Source: Deinococcus sp.
GTDB taxonomy: Bacteria > Deinococcota > Deinococci > Deinococcales > Deinococcaceae
Assembly (NCBI GenBank): GCA_028287665.1
Contig: JAQBPF010000443.1
Location: 1 to 17,827 of the forward strand
Direction: 5' to 3'
Length of the DNA stretch: 17,827 bases
The notes under the pieces were generated by a model. The model was given only the letters and a program-made list of their open reading frames with translations. It was not told the origin of the DNA and did not search any database. Positions 1 through 7,533 of the stretch are shown here, piece by piece (within the stretch, counting starts at the first letter, position 1; each line of letters opens with the position of its first letter). Position numbers and translations under genes: made by a program.

Positions 1-69
1 GGTAAGGCCAATGGGCATGAATTGATCTTCAAACTCGTACTGACAAGTCATGACAGGAGCTCGACATGA
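1..69 (+). CDS. C-terminal end of an unidentified gene (cut by window edge)
   Basis: Frame 1 is open from the window edge and ends at TGA 67-69. Its last residues include KANGHELIFKL. Frames 2 and 3 meet stops at once (TGA 23-25, TAA 3-5). The stop overlaps the ATG of the next gene as ATGA (66-69), the usual sign of translational coupling within one operon. The first 60 bases are about 47% GC, low for this window. Only 22 residues are visible, so no family can be named, and a chance open frame is possible. Confidence 0.4.
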   Translation, partial: GKANGHELIFKLVLTSHDRSST

Positions 70-302
70 ATGAAGATTTGGTTCGTTTTGCAAGCAACGA
101 AATTACCAACTATGTGCATGCGCGACCTGCGAGCGCGGATACCGTGGAAGGGATACATCTAGGGTGGATACAGTGGCCGGGGACACCTGAACAGGTGGCA
201 GTCACTTTGGCGGCACTGGAACAATTAGAAATGGACGGCTTCATGCAGAGGGTTGTGGCAGGCAATCGCGACATCTGGCGGCGGCGCAGAGAGGATTCTT
301 GA
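66..302 (+). CDS. Small hypothetical protein, winged-helix-like (78 aa)
   Basis: The start ATG is well supported by AGGAG at 55-59, six bases upstream, and by the ATGA overlap with the preceding frame. I do not recognise a named family. The layout of helices (EITNYVHARPASADTVEGI), then LAALEQLEMDGFMQR, then a short VAGNRDIWRRR wing resembles small winged-helix domains, where a final helix ending in 'DGF' is followed by a basic beta-hairpin. The protein is cytoplasmic, with no signal peptide or membrane segment. The start of the gene is AT-rich (bases 61-120 are about 38% GC), unlike the neighbouring genes, which hints at transfer. It could be a regulator or an accessory/immunity-type partner of the gene ending at 69, but that is a guess from the coupling only. 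Confidence 0.75.
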   Translation: MNEDLVRFASNEITNYVHARPASADTVEGIHLGWIQWPGTPEQVAVTLAALEQLEMDGFMQRVVAGNRDIWRRRREDS

Positions 303-400
303 TGTGAAGAGCGGCGGTAACGAAGCTCCCCCTTCTCGTTAAGCTGCGTGCCGCGCTGGCCCAACCTTTATTCCGGCTTCAGAAGGGGGGCGAGCCTACC

Positions 401-757
401 GTGTGGCCTCTGCCGATGCAGTCTGCTGCGGCGATGACCGATTCCCTGACTTCGACACTGGCCCTTTTGACGGGCGGCGCAGACCAGATAGACACCCAAA
501 CCGCCGTGCCCCAATTGCTGGCCGCGCAGTCTGCTCTGGCGACCGAGGAAACCGCTCCCGCCAAATTCCTGGCCGCCCAGTTGGGCAAATTGGCCGAGTT
601 GCTGCAAGCGGGAATGGCCACCGAAGCCAATGCCTCCCTTCCACCTATAGCCGCACAGGTGGAACAGTACGCCCACACCCTCCCCGAAGAACAGCGCCCG
701 CCGCTGATGGCCGTGGCCGAGAAATTGCATCAGGCCGATGGTGGGCTGGACGCTTGA
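401..757 (+). CDS. Hypothetical helical protein (118 aa)
   Basis: Unrecognised. It is an Ala-, Leu- and Gln-rich, almost wholly helical cytoplasmic protein without Cys, signal peptide or membrane segment; segments such as PAKFLAAQLGKLAELLQAG and PPLMAVAEKLHQA look amphipathic. The start is uncertain. GTG 401 has the purine run AGAAGGGGGG at 381-390 in front of it, while ATG 434 (MTDSLTSTLALLTGG) gives a more natural N-terminus but lacks a Shine-Dalgarno. The gene is followed by a clear intrinsic terminator at 784-809, so it forms the end of its own transcription unit. Codon third positions are GC-rich, as in real genes here. Confidence 0.65.
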   Translation: MWPLPMQSAAAMTDSLTSTLALLTGGADQIDTQTAVPQLLAAQSALATEETAPAKFLAAQLGKLAELLQAGMATEANASLPPIAAQVEQYAHTLPEEQRPPLMAVAEKLHQADGGLDA

Positions 758-783
758 AGCAACCTGACAGAAGCTGAGACAGA

Positions 784-809
784 AAGCTGGGGCCACTCCC
801 CGGCTTTTT
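784..809 (+). terminator. Intrinsic terminator after the 401-757 gene
   Basis: A nine-pair stem is formed by AAGCTGGGG (784-792) and CCCCGGCTT (798-806), with one T-G wobble, a CCACT loop and a T-run through 809. It separates the 118-aa gene from the HAD phosphatase gene at 837. Confidence 0.85.
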
Positions 810-825
810 GATGTGTTCCAAACAG

Positions 826-831
826 TAGGCT
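826..831 (+). promoter_or_regulatory. -10 element for the HAD gene, probably leaderless
   Basis: TAGGCT lies five bases ahead of ATG 837 and no Shine-Dalgarno is present. This spacing would start the mRNA at or next to the start codon. No good -35 is visible. Confidence 0.5.
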
Positions 832-836
832 GAGCC

Positions 837-1451
837 ATGACCCTTCCCACTCCCCGCATTACCACCATCTTCTGGGATATCGGCGGCGTGCTGCTGACCA
901 ACGGCTGGGACAGAGAGCAGCGGGCAGGCGTGGTGGCCCGCTTTGGTCTGGACGCCACCGACTTTGCCGAGCGGCACAAATTGGCCGCGCCCGAACTGGA
1001 ACTGGGGCGCATGGACTTGCAGGCGTATCTGGCCCAAACTGTGTTTTCCAAACCCCGCGATTTTTCGCCCGACACCTTCCGTGAGGCGATGCACCAGCAG
1101 AGCCAGCCGCACCCGGAGACACTGGCTCTGGCCCGCGATCTGGCAGGGCGCTACCGCCAGTATTCCCTGAACAACGAGGGCCGCGACCTCAACGCCTACC
1201 GCGTCGCCACCTTCGAGTTAGACGCCTTCCTGTTGGGCTTTTTCACCTCCTGCTACCTGGGCATGATGAAACCCAGCCCCACCATCTACCGCACCGCGCT
1301 GGATCTGGCAGGCGTGCGGCCCGAGCAGGCGGTGATGATCGATGACCGAGCCCAGAATGCGGAGGCGGCCCGCTCAGTGGGCATGCACGCCGTGCAGTAC
1401 GCGAATACTGAGCAATTGCGAACAGAGTTGCAGGCACTTGGTGTGGTGTAA
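837..1451 (+). CDS. HAD-superfamily hydrolase (YihX-like phosphatase)
   Basis: A 204-aa cytoplasmic haloacid-dehalogenase-family enzyme, likely a small-molecule phosphatase of unknown substrate. The HAD motifs occur in order: motif I WDIGGVL with nucleophile D14; motif II at S110 (YSLNNE); motif III Lys K145 (GMMKPSP); motif IV acidic pair D169-D170 (VMIDDRAQN). The second Asp of motif I (D+2) is Gly (DIGGV), as in the YihX-type branch (DLGNV in E. coli YihX). A helical cap (about residues 20-95) sits between motifs I and II, typical of subclass I. The start ATG follows TAGGCT by five bases, suggesting a leaderless mRNA. It stands alone, facing darA. An epoxide-hydrolase-N-type or dehalogenase role cannot be excluded. 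Confidence 0.9.
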   Translation: MTLPTPRITTIFWDIGGVLLTNGWDREQRAGVVARFGLDATDFAERHKLAAPELELGRMDLQAYLAQTVFSKPRDFSPDTFREAMHQQSQPHPETLALARDLAGRYRQYSLNNEGRDLNAYRVATFELDAFLLGFFTSCYLGMMKPSPTIYRTALDLAGVRPEQAVMIDDRAQNAEAARSVGMHAVQYANTEQLRTELQALGVV

Positions 1452-1474
1452 CTCTGGCTCTAGAGCTGTGCTCC

Positions 1475-1515
1475 GAATGGAGTTATCAGAAAAAAGACTT
1501 CTGATCACTCCATTC
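1475..1515. repeat. Long inverted repeat in the convergent HAD/darA gap
   Basis: GAATGGAGT (1475-1483) pairs with ACTCCATTC (1507-1515), and ATCAGAA (1485-1491) pairs with TTCTGAT (1499-1505). There is one T/C mismatch between the arms and a seven-base loop (AAAAGAC). A second small palindrome, GTCAT-TATG-ATGAC, lies at 1552-1565. There is no T-run after the stem on either strand, so it is not a textbook terminator, although it sits between two convergent genes. It may be a member of the small noncoding repeats that are frequent in Deinococcus genomes. Confidence 0.7.
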
Positions 1516-1572
1516 TCCGTTCTACTCTGTGAAATTCGCTCGCTCCACTCGGTCATTATGATGACAAGTGCT

Positions 1573-1902
1573 CTAAACCTTGACGAACTCCTGCACGCCC
1601 ATCACGAACATGACCGCGCCGCCTACCGGGACTTCGACTGGGTCGCTGACCAGGCCCTCGTTCTGCTCGCCCATCGGCACACTGGGGGTCACCAGGCGGG
1701 TACGGGCGCGGCAGGTCTGCTGTACGTGGCGCTTAAGATCGGCCAGTCGCTCATCGGTCACGCCGATCATGAGAGTGGTATTGCCTTCGCGCAGGAATCC
1801 GCCGGTACTGGCGAGTTTCGTCACTTCGAAAGCGTTTTCGGAGAGGACCCGAACCAGCGCAGAGGCGTCTGCATCTTGAATAACAGCCAGCACGAGCTTC
1901 AT
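1573..1902 (-). CDS. darA: PII-like cyclic-di-AMP receptor (DarA/PstA family)
   Basis: A 109-aa cytoplasmic ferredoxin-fold protein that aligns along its whole length with Bacillus DarA and Staphylococcus PstA, trimeric PII-like receptors for the second messenger c-di-AMP. It starts [10 protein letters not shown] and carries the family's nucleotide-pocket signature: [11 protein letters not shown] (28-37), GNTTLMIGV (40-48), the TPSVPMG loop (72-78) and [13 protein letters not shown] (88-100). Length equals the family norm. The downstream effect of this receptor is unknown in most bacteria. There is no Shine-Dalgarno, but TATCCT ends seven bases before ATG 1902, so the mRNA is probably leaderless. 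It is a monocistronic gene convergent with the HAD gene. The symbol rests on family recognition and the role on family knowledge. Confidence 0.92.
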   Translation of the reverse strand: MKLVLAVIQDADASALVRVLSENAFEVTKLASTGGFLREGNTTLMIGVTDERLADLKRHVQQTCRARTRLVTPSVPMGEQNEGLVSDPVEVPVGGAVMFVMGVQEFVKV

Positions 1903-1909
1903 GGAGGGC

Positions 1910-1915
1910 AGGATA
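1910..1915 (-). promoter_or_regulatory. -10 element for darA, probably leaderless
   Basis: On the minus strand TATCCT lies seven bases ahead of ATG 1902. No Shine-Dalgarno intervenes. No -35 at normal spacing was found. Confidence 0.45.
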
Positions 1916-2059
1916 GCAGAGGGACGGTGAGGGCGGCGTCAGGGGGGAAGCAGAGTGTAGAGAATGCCGACTCCAAGGCACCGAAAGGTTGAGGGAGTCA
2001 AAAGCCCACGATCTCTGCCATTAGCGCCCTCCCTTGCAGGACTGGAACAGTTAGAGGAG

Positions 2060-2093
2060 AAAAGGATGGTGAGCGCAGCGATTGCCCCTCCTT
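2060..2093 (-). terminator. Possible terminator of the prmA-rsmE operon
   Basis: On the minus strand AAGGA and TCCTT (from 2089-2093 and 2062-2066) form the base of an imperfect hairpin followed by a short T-run (complement of 2060-2063), about 50 bases after the rsmE stop. The inner stem is broken by mismatches, so this is weak. The remainder of the gap 1916-2139 shows nothing I can assign. Confidence 0.25.
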
Positions 2094-2139
2094 AGACTCT
2101 CAGGCGCTTCACCCTCGGTCTTTGTAGACACATAGGCTC

Positions 2140-2829
2140 TCAAACCCCCGTCGCCACAATCGCCCCCAGCAATGCAATCGGCGCAGTTTCGGCCCTCAGA
2201 ATCCGGGGGCCGAGCGTCACCGTCACTGCCCCGCGCTCCTGCAACTGCATCACTTCCGGGTCAGAGAATCCGCCTTCTGGCCCAGTCAGCACCGTGATAG
2301 GGGCTTGCCAATTCAGGTGGTCGGCCATTCGGGTGCGGCTGCCAGGATGGGCCAAAAAGAGCGTGCCCGACCAGGCAAATTCAGCCAGCAGCACAGGCTC
2401 CAGCACGTCCGGGGTCACAGCGCGGCGGGATTGTTTGCTGGCTTCTTCGGCCACCCGGCGCAGGCGCAGCAGCTTTTGGGTGCCGATTTCGCGGGCGTCG
2501 GCGTGGCGGGTAATCAGAAGTTGAATGCGGGCCACACCCAGTTCGGTGGCGGCGCGGGTCACGTCGCTCAGCTTGTCGCCCTTCAGGAGGGCAATAGCGA
2601 GTGTGACGGGCTGCGGCGTTTCTGCGGTGGCCTGCACGCCTGCACCCAATGTCAGCACCGCGCCCACCTCGGTCAATTCGGTCAGGATGGCCTCTGCTTC
2701 ATTCCCCTGGCCATCAAACACGCGCAGGCTGTCGCCGGGGCCGAGGCGCAACACCTGCAGATGCCGCGCCTCACGCACGCCAAGCGCGATGGTGGGCGTA
2801 AGGGCATCTACCTTGATTCGCACGCTCAT
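2140..2829 (-). CDS. rsmE: 16S rRNA (uracil-1498-N3)-methyltransferase RsmE
   Basis: A 229-aa SPOUT-class enzyme that methylates N3 of U1498 in helix 44 of 16S rRNA using S-adenosylmethionine. An N-terminal PUA-like RNA-binding part (about 1-70, HLQVLRLGPGDSLRVFDG) precedes the knotted catalytic domain. Diagnostic motifs are KGDKLSDV (83-90), EEASKQSRR (128-136), LTGPEGGFSDPE (181-192) and LGPRILRAETAP (206-217). The frame stays open upstream to 2934, but those codons overlap prmA. The start MSVRIKV at 2829 matches where the family begins and lies ten bases after the prmA stop. No Shine-Dalgarno is evident, so it is probably translated by coupling from prmA. The prmA-rsmE pairing is common across bacteria. 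Confidence 0.95.
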   Translation of the reverse strand: MSVRIKVDALTPTIALGVREARHLQVLRLGPGDSLRVFDGQGNEAEAILTELTEVGAVLTLGAGVQATAETPQPVTLAIALLKGDKLSDVTRAATELGVARIQLLITRHADAREIGTQKLLRLRRVAEEASKQSRRAVTPDVLEPVLLAEFAWSGTLFLAHPGSRTRMADHLNWQAPITVLTGPEGGFSDPEVMQLQERGAVTVTLGPRILRAETAPIALLGAIVATGV

Positions 2830-2839
2830 GAGGGGGTGC

Positions 2840-3652
2840 TCATCGTGCGGCAGGAGCGCGGGCCGTGAGCAGCACCCATTCTCCGTCTTCGCGTACCTGC
2901 ACGGCCTCAAAACCTTCCCGGTCCAGCGCTTCACGCACCAGCGGCAGCTTGTTGGTCAGAATTCCGGTCAGAATCAGTGGCCCGCCTGCCCGCAACTGCG
3001 CGGCGTATTCTCCGGCCAACAGGTCATGCAGTTCGGCGTACAGGTTGGCGACCAATACATCAGAGGGTTCGTCCTGCCAGTCGGCATGATCCAGTCCTAA
3101 AGAGCCTTCTTCAAAGCGGCTGCGTCCGGCAGGCACACTGTTGATCTCAGCGTTCTCGCGGGCAATCGGGATGGTGATCGGGTCGATATCCACGCCCAGC
3201 GCGTGTTCTGCGCCCAGCAGCGCGGCAGCGATGGCCAATACGCCGCTGCCGGTGCCCACGTCCAGCACCCGCAGACCAGTTAAATCCAGCTCAGAGAGGG
3301 CTTCCACGGCCATACGGGTGGTGGCATGGTGGCCCGTGCCAAACGCCATGCCGGGTTCGATAATCAGGGGCAATTGACCGGCTTCCACCTCACGCGTCAG
3401 CCACGGGGGCACGATGGTCAGGCGGCCCGCCTTGACCGGACGCAGGGTGCGGCGAAATTCGGCCTGCCAGTCCTGCTCGACTTCTTCCCGCCACTCACCA
3501 TCGGCAATATCGGCGTGCAGATCACTGCGGGCATCAAAATAGGCGCGGATCAGTCCGGCGCGTTCTTCGAGGCCCGTGGCTCCCGCCTCCCACAGCAGGT
3601 CGAGGTGGGCTTCGCGGGTTTCAAAGGTTCCGGGCAGGTGGTACACCAACAT
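2840..3652 (-). CDS. prmA: Ribosomal protein L11 methyltransferase PrmA
   Basis: A 270-aa class I SAM-dependent methyltransferase that modifies ribosomal protein L11. Residues 1-75 form the L11-recognition domain. The catalytic part shows [16 protein letters not shown] (99-114), a signature of PrmA, then SAM motif [13 protein letters not shown] (129-140), the acidic VDID (154-157) and VANLYAELH, which replaces the common NPP-type motif IV. The frame extends to 3784, but MLVYHLPG at 3652 is the family-like start and has TAGACT seven bases ahead of it. It is the first gene of an operon with rsmE, ten bases downstream. Both modify the translation machinery. Confidence 0.95.
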   Translation of the reverse strand: MLVYHLPGTFETREAHLDLLWEAGATGLEERAGLIRAYFDARSDLHADIADGEWREEVEQDWQAEFRRTLRPVKAGRLTIVPPWLTREVEAGQLPLIIEPGMAFGTGHHATTRMAVEALSELDLTGLRVLDVGTGSGVLAIAAALLGAEHALGVDIDPITIPIARENAEINSVPAGRSRFEEGSLGLDHADWQDEPSDVLVANLYAELHDLLAGEYAAQLRAGGPLILTGILTNKLPLVREALDREGFEAVQVREDGEWVLLTARAPAAR

Positions 3653-3659
3653 AGGGCAG

Positions 3660-3665
3660 AGTCTA
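3660..3665 (-). promoter_or_regulatory. -10 element for prmA, probably leaderless
   Basis: TAGACT on the minus strand ends seven bases before ATG 3652, with no Shine-Dalgarno between. It decides the start at 3652 over the longer frame. Confidence 0.55.
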
Positions 3666-3990
3666 GCGGCTGACCCGCCCCCTTGCCCCAGACCAGACCG
3701 CCGCACCGCAAACCTGGAGACTCCTGGCCAAGCTGACGCCCAAAAGCAGAGGCCCGTATCCCTGTTGGCATTTCCAGCTGACATACAAGTGTTTGCGCTT
3801 GCCAGACAGCCTTGTTACCATTTTGACCGGGCAGGCATCCCTACACCTCAACATTAAGAGACCTAACACCAACAGCTGATCGGCACAAGTCCCCCCGAGG
3901 CCAAGTTTCTTAATGCTTCTGATATTTGGAATTAGGCCGTACACTCGTGAGGAGCTCTGCACTGCCGGGGGCCCAAGTTCGGGGGTCGTT
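3666..3990. promoter_or_regulatory. Divergent control region between prmA and the HD-GYP gene
   Basis: This stretch of about 325 bases separates two diverging genes and is locally AT-richer, especially 3780-3945. On the plus strand TACACT (3940-3945) is a plausible -10, with TTCTGA (3917-3922) a poor -35 at 17 bases. GAGGAG at 3949-3954 has no start codon at a useful distance. No protein, tRNA or strong hairpin was recognised here, and the first codons of the HD-GYP frame (3913-3990) are probably part of this region. Confidence 0.35.
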
Positions 3991-6483
3991 TTGAAAGACA
4001 GCCACAGCACATTGAACACGCCTGATGGGGCGTCTGTTGTGGTGGCAAATTCAGACCCCGCCAGCAACAGTGGTCAGGAAGAGGCGGGGCAGTCCAGGGC
4101 GCTCCATCTGGCCGCGCCGGGTGAAGCGCTGTTGTGTCTGCACCCCGATGGACACCTTTCAGTGGAGGTGGCGGCCTCTGTGGATCAGTTGCGTGCTGCG
4201 CTGGCCTGGCTTCCCTCTATCCGTGAACGGCATCTGACGGCGGCGCGGCTGACCGGACAGGCACAGGTCGCTGGCGCGGCTCCTGCTGGCCTCCGCTGGC
4301 CGGGTCAACACCGCCGCGCCGCCGCTGCCGAGCTGATCTACCGCGATCCGGCCGAGATCAAATCGACTCAGACCGATGAAGTTCAGCGTCTCCGGAATCA
4401 GGCGGTGTGGTTGACCCTGCGCTGGCCTGCCGCCCCCCTCACCCAACGGCCTCCCCCCAGGGCGCTGACCACCCCCCACAGCATTCCCACTTCGATGTTG
4501 GGCTGGTTGACAGTGCCTTTGCCTGAGGCGTTGGCGGCTGTGGTGGCCCACTGGCAGGCAAGGGGCAGCGCCGTGCAGGTGCAGCTCAGTGACAGCATCA
4601 GGTTGCACGCGGCCCAGCACCCCAGCTTTGACGCCAGCCTGGGCCGTGCTGAATCGGTCGTGCCTGAGTTCCCCCGCGCCGCGCCGCATCCTGCGGGTGG
4701 ACCGACCCTGATTCAGGAGGCAGACGGCACCCCGATAGGCTCGCTGTGGGTCCAGGGCGGCCCACAGCAGGGCTCTGAGGCAGAGCAGCAAGAACAGGCG
4801 GCGGCTTTGCAGGTTCTGGGTCTGGTCGCCGCGCAGGCCCGCGCCCACTGCCGGGCCGAACGGCGCGAGCGGGCCGCCCGTCTCGGCAGCCTCCTGAACA
4901 GCAGTCTTCTGGCATTGGCCACCCACGACGCCCCCCTGGAAGCGCCCCTGCATTCGGCCATGCGGCTGGTGGGAGCCAGGGGCGCGGCGCTGATGGCCGT
5001 CCAGCAGCCAGAACCGTCTTCTCCAGACCAGCTCGACCAGTCGTCTCCAGGCCACTCTGCCAAGGTCTTCTGTCCGGTCCGGCTGGGAACCGTCAGTCAG
5101 GCCGAACTCGACTGTCTGCTGCAACGTTCGTGGGTGCGGCGGCTGGCGGCAGGCCAGGACCCGACTCCGTTTGTACTGGGCTTTGGGCCATTGGCAGGGC
5201 GGCAGGCCACGCTGGTGGTGCCGCTCCGGGCCGCCGGGCCTCTGACTGGGGCCTGGGTCTTTCAGTGCCCCTATCTGCCCTCACATCCCAATCCAGAGGC
5301 GTGGACGGCGCTGATAGAAGCGGCCCAACACCCCGCCCACCTGCAGAGCCTGCTGGGCGACCTGCCCGGTTCTGAGGCAGATGGGCACCTGACCGCCCTC
5401 AGTTTGCTCAGGAGCCTGGGGGAAACTGACATTCCCTACACCCTGGCCCAGCGGGGGCTGACCCACCTGACGGGCCGCACCGGTGCACAGTCGGGCACGT
5501 ACCTGACGGTGCAAACCACACGCGGCACAGAAGGCGGCGCAGGCGACCTGACCTCAATCGTGCAGGTGGGGCAAGAACCGCTGACCGTGCCGCAGAGCAT
5601 GCTGCACAGCGTGGCCAACGGCGGCGAACAGTTGCTGCTCAGTGCGCCGCATCCCCTGCTGCCCACGCCGCTGACCAGCGCTCTGCTGACGCCCATTCGG
5701 TCTTCAGGACGCACGACTGGTGTATTGGTGCTGCTGGACACGCGTGAAGGGGCCAGTCCCGCGCCCGCAACCCCCGGATTGCTGGCCCTGCTGGCGCAGC
5801 GGGTGGGCAGCGCCGCCGAGCGTCATGTGGCGCTGCGGACCCTGGCCCACACCCGCGAACAGGCTTTCCGGGTGCTGGGCAAGGTCCTGGAATACCGCAG
5901 CTACGAGACCAAAGGCCACACCGACCGCGTGACTGAATTGGCCCTGAAACTCGGCCTGCACCTTGACCTCGATTTTACCCAGCTGACACACCTGCGCTGG
6001 GGCGCGTACCTGCACGACATCGGCAAAATTGCCATTCCAGACGCCGTGCTGCTCAAACGTGGGCCTCTGACGCTCCGGGAACGCGAGATGATGCACCAGC
6101 ACGTCACTATCGGCGAGCAGATGCTGCGGGAACAGGAATTCGTTCCGCCCGAAGTGTTGGGCGTGGTGCGCCACCATCACGAACGCTGGGACGGGCTCGG
6201 CTATCCGGACGGCCTGACCCAGGATCAGATTCCCATGCTGGCGCGGCTGTTTGCCGTGGTGGATGTCTATGACGCCCTAACCAGCGAGCGTCCCTATAAA
6301 AAATCCTGGTCCCAACATGACGCCCTGTTTGAGATGCGTCGCATGGCAGGCACACACCTCGATCCTCAAATTTTAGAGCAGTTTGAGGGCGTTCTCCGGA
6401 GCATCGAAGAGGGCGTCATGTTCGGCAGTGCGGGGATCAGGCCCTTACAGCAGGCTGTCTTGCCCCGCCCGCCCAGGTCATGA
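3913..6483 (+). CDS. HD-GYP domain protein, probable c-di-GMP phosphodiesterase
   Basis: An 856-codon soluble protein. The C-terminal 200 residues are a complete HD-GYP domain: H669 (KGHTDRV), the HD pair H701-D702 (LHDIGKIAIPD), H755-H756-E757 and the GYP motif at 763-765 (DGLGYPDGL), then VVDVYDALTSERPYK. These are the metal ligands and signature of c-di-GMP-hydrolysing enzymes. The preceding part (about 90-640) has no membrane segment and looks like degenerate GAF-type sensor domains, for example around 320-470 (LGSLLNSSLLAL, LVGARGAALMAV) and 490-640 (ending GVLVLLDTREG). A helix links the last GAF to the HD domain. The start is doubtful: 3913 is the outermost ATG, but codons up to about 4050 lack the GC-rich third positions of the body. 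TTG 3991, TTG 4012 or a GTG at 4039/4042 may be the true start. The gene is monocistronic. Confidence 0.9.
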   Translation: MLLIFGIRPYTREELCTAGGPSSGVVLKDSHSTLNTPDGASVVVANSDPASNSGQEEAGQSRALHLAAPGEALLCLHPDGHLSVEVAASVDQLRAALAWLPSIRERHLTAARLTGQAQVAGAAPAGLRWPGQHRRAAAAELIYRDPAEIKSTQTDEVQRLRNQAVWLTLRWPAAPLTQRPPPRALTTPHSIPTSMLGWLTVPLPEALAAVVAHWQARGSAVQVQLSDSIRLHAAQHPSFDASLGRAESVVPEFPRAAPHPAGGPTLIQEADGTPIGSLWVQGGPQQGSEAEQQEQAAALQVLGLVAAQARAHCRAERRERAARLGSLLNSSLLALATHDAPLEAPLHSAMRLVGARGAALMAVQQPEPSSPDQLDQSSPGHSAKVFCPVRLGTVSQAELDCLLQRSWVRRLAAGQDPTPFVLGFGPLAGRQATLVVPLRAAGPLTGAWVFQCPYLPSHPNPEAWTALIEAAQHPAHLQSLLGDLPGSEADGHLTALSLLRSLGETDIPYTLAQRGLTHLTGRTGAQSGTYLTVQTTRGTEGGAGDLTSIVQVGQEPLTVPQSMLHSVANGGEQLLLSAPHPLLPTPLTSALLTPIRSSGRTTGVLVLLDTREGASPAPATPGLLALLAQRVGSAAERHVALRTLAHTREQAFRVLGKVLEYRSYETKGHTDRVTELALKLGLHLDLDFTQLTHLRWGAYLHDIGKIAIPDAVLLKRGPLTLREREMMHQHVTIGEQMLREQEFVPPEVLGVVRHHHERWDGLGYPDGLTQDQIPMLARLFAVVDVYDALTSERPYKKSWSQHDALFEMRRMAGTHLDPQILEQFEGVLRSIEEGVMFGSAGIRPLQQAVLPRPPRS

Positions 6484-6647
6484 ATGTTGAATAAATGCTG
6501 ATATCGTCCAGAGCGGTGCTGAACGGCAGCCATCACCACTGCCTGCCTGTGCGCGGCGCAGTTGGCGCTTTGGACGAATAGGCCGCCCTCCTGGGAGCAC
6601 CTGACTCTAGGCTGCACAGCCCCGCCTCCTGCTGTCCGGGCCGTCCG

Positions 6648-6653
6648 TATACT
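6648..6653 (+). promoter_or_regulatory. -10 element for proC, probably leaderless
   Basis: TATACT, five of six to the consensus, ends seven bases before ATG 6661. There is no Shine-Dalgarno. No convincing -35 is visible. Confidence 0.6.
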
Positions 6654-6660
6654 GCGCCCC

Positions 6661-7452
6661 ATGAAGCTTGCCATCGTCGGCGTCGGCAAACTGGGCCTCG
6701 CCCTGCTCGAAGGAGCGACCGCCCAGCGCGTGATAGACCCATCCGATATCGGCCTGCTCGATGTCAACACTGCCCGTGTACAGGAGATTGCCGCCCGCAC
6801 TGGCGCACGCATGATCAAGCGGGCGGATCTGGCGTATGCGGGGCGCGTGCTGGTGAGCCTGCAACCCCGCGTCTTTCCCGAAGTCACGGAGTGGTTGGCG
6901 CAGGAAAACACCGGCTATATCAGCACCATGGCAGGCGTGAGCGTGTCTACGCTGGTGCGGCGACTGGGCACCAAACGTGTGGTGCGCGTGATGCCCAATC
7001 TGGCCGCCACCATTGGCCGCAGTCAGACCGCCATCACGGGACCGCGTGAGGCCCAGGAGGCTGGAGACCTGGCCTTTGCCATGACCCTGTTTGGCGCAGT
7101 AGGCGACGCCTACGACCTGCCCGAACATATGTTCGACGCCTTTACCGGCATGAGTGCCAGCGGTCCTGCCTACGCCGCTGTGGTCGCCGAAGCGCTGGCC
7201 GACGGCGGTGTCCGCATGGGCCTGCCGCGCCCGCTGGCCAACGAATTGGCGGCCAAGCTGCTGGTGGCCAGCGGCGAACTGCTGCAACAACGTGCCCATC
7301 CCGGCCTGCTGAAAGACGAAGTGGCCAGCCCCGGCGGAACCACCATCGCCGGACTGGAGGCCCTGGAAGCAGCGGGCGTGCGCGGCGGCCTGATGAAAGC
7401 CGTGATTGCCGCAACCCGCCGCAGCATCGAGTTAGGGCGAGATCAGGAATAA
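6661..7452 (+). CDS. proC: Pyrroline-5-carboxylate reductase
   Basis: A 263-aa cytoplasmic enzyme making the last step of proline synthesis: reduction of 1-pyrroline-5-carboxylate with NAD(P)H. The N-terminal Rossmann fold carries GVGKLG (7-12). The middle shows [11 protein letters not shown] and RVMPNLAA, the substrate loop family motif. The C-terminal dimer domain has MSASGPAY (ending 171) and the P5CR signature [10 protein letters not shown] (219-228). Length is normal. The frame is open back to 6562, but [12 protein letters not shown] is the correct family start and has TATACT seven bases upstream. Single gene; a short gap leads to the secreted protein at 7534. Confidence 0.96.
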   Translation: MKLAIVGVGKLGLALLEGATAQRVIDPSDIGLLDVNTARVQEIAARTGARMIKRADLAYAGRVLVSLQPRVFPEVTEWLAQENTGYISTMAGVSVSTLVRRLGTKRVVRVMPNLAATIGRSQTAITGPREAQEAGDLAFAMTLFGAVGDAYDLPEHMFDAFTGMSASGPAYAAVVAEALADGGVRMGLPRPLANELAAKLLVASGELLQQRAHPGLLKDEVASPGGTTIAGLEALEAAGVRGGLMKAVIAATRRSIELGRDQE

Positions 7453-7519
7453 CCCAGGCCACGCCCTGAGCCACATGCTGCCAACCACCGCCGTCAGAGG
7501 CCTGTGAGTCGGCCTGCCG

Positions 7520-7525
7520 TAGCGT
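7520..7525 (+). promoter_or_regulatory. -10 element for the secreted protein gene
   Basis: TAGCGT lies eight bases ahead of ATG 7534 without a Shine-Dalgarno, fitting a leaderless start. It is less consensus-like than the proC element. Confidence 0.4.
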
Positions 7526-7533
7526 GTGACCCG

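Noticed and set aside
2066..2095. Nine-codon frame MVSAAIAPP with an ideal Shine-Dalgarno (AGAGGAG)
   Set aside because: It leads only into the antisense of rsmE, with no plus-strand gene to control, and the purine run is more easily explained as part of the possible rsmE terminator.
3663..4067. Minus-strand frame of 134 codons across the prmA/HD-GYP gap
   Set aside because: Its Cys- and Trp-scattered sequence matches no family, it overlaps the prmA promoter and the HD-GYP 5' end, and it has no start signal.
4159..5124. Minus-strand frame of 321 codons inside the HD-GYP gene
   Set aside because: Shadow frame caused by high GC at third codon positions; residues are Arg/Gly/Gln-rich without domains.
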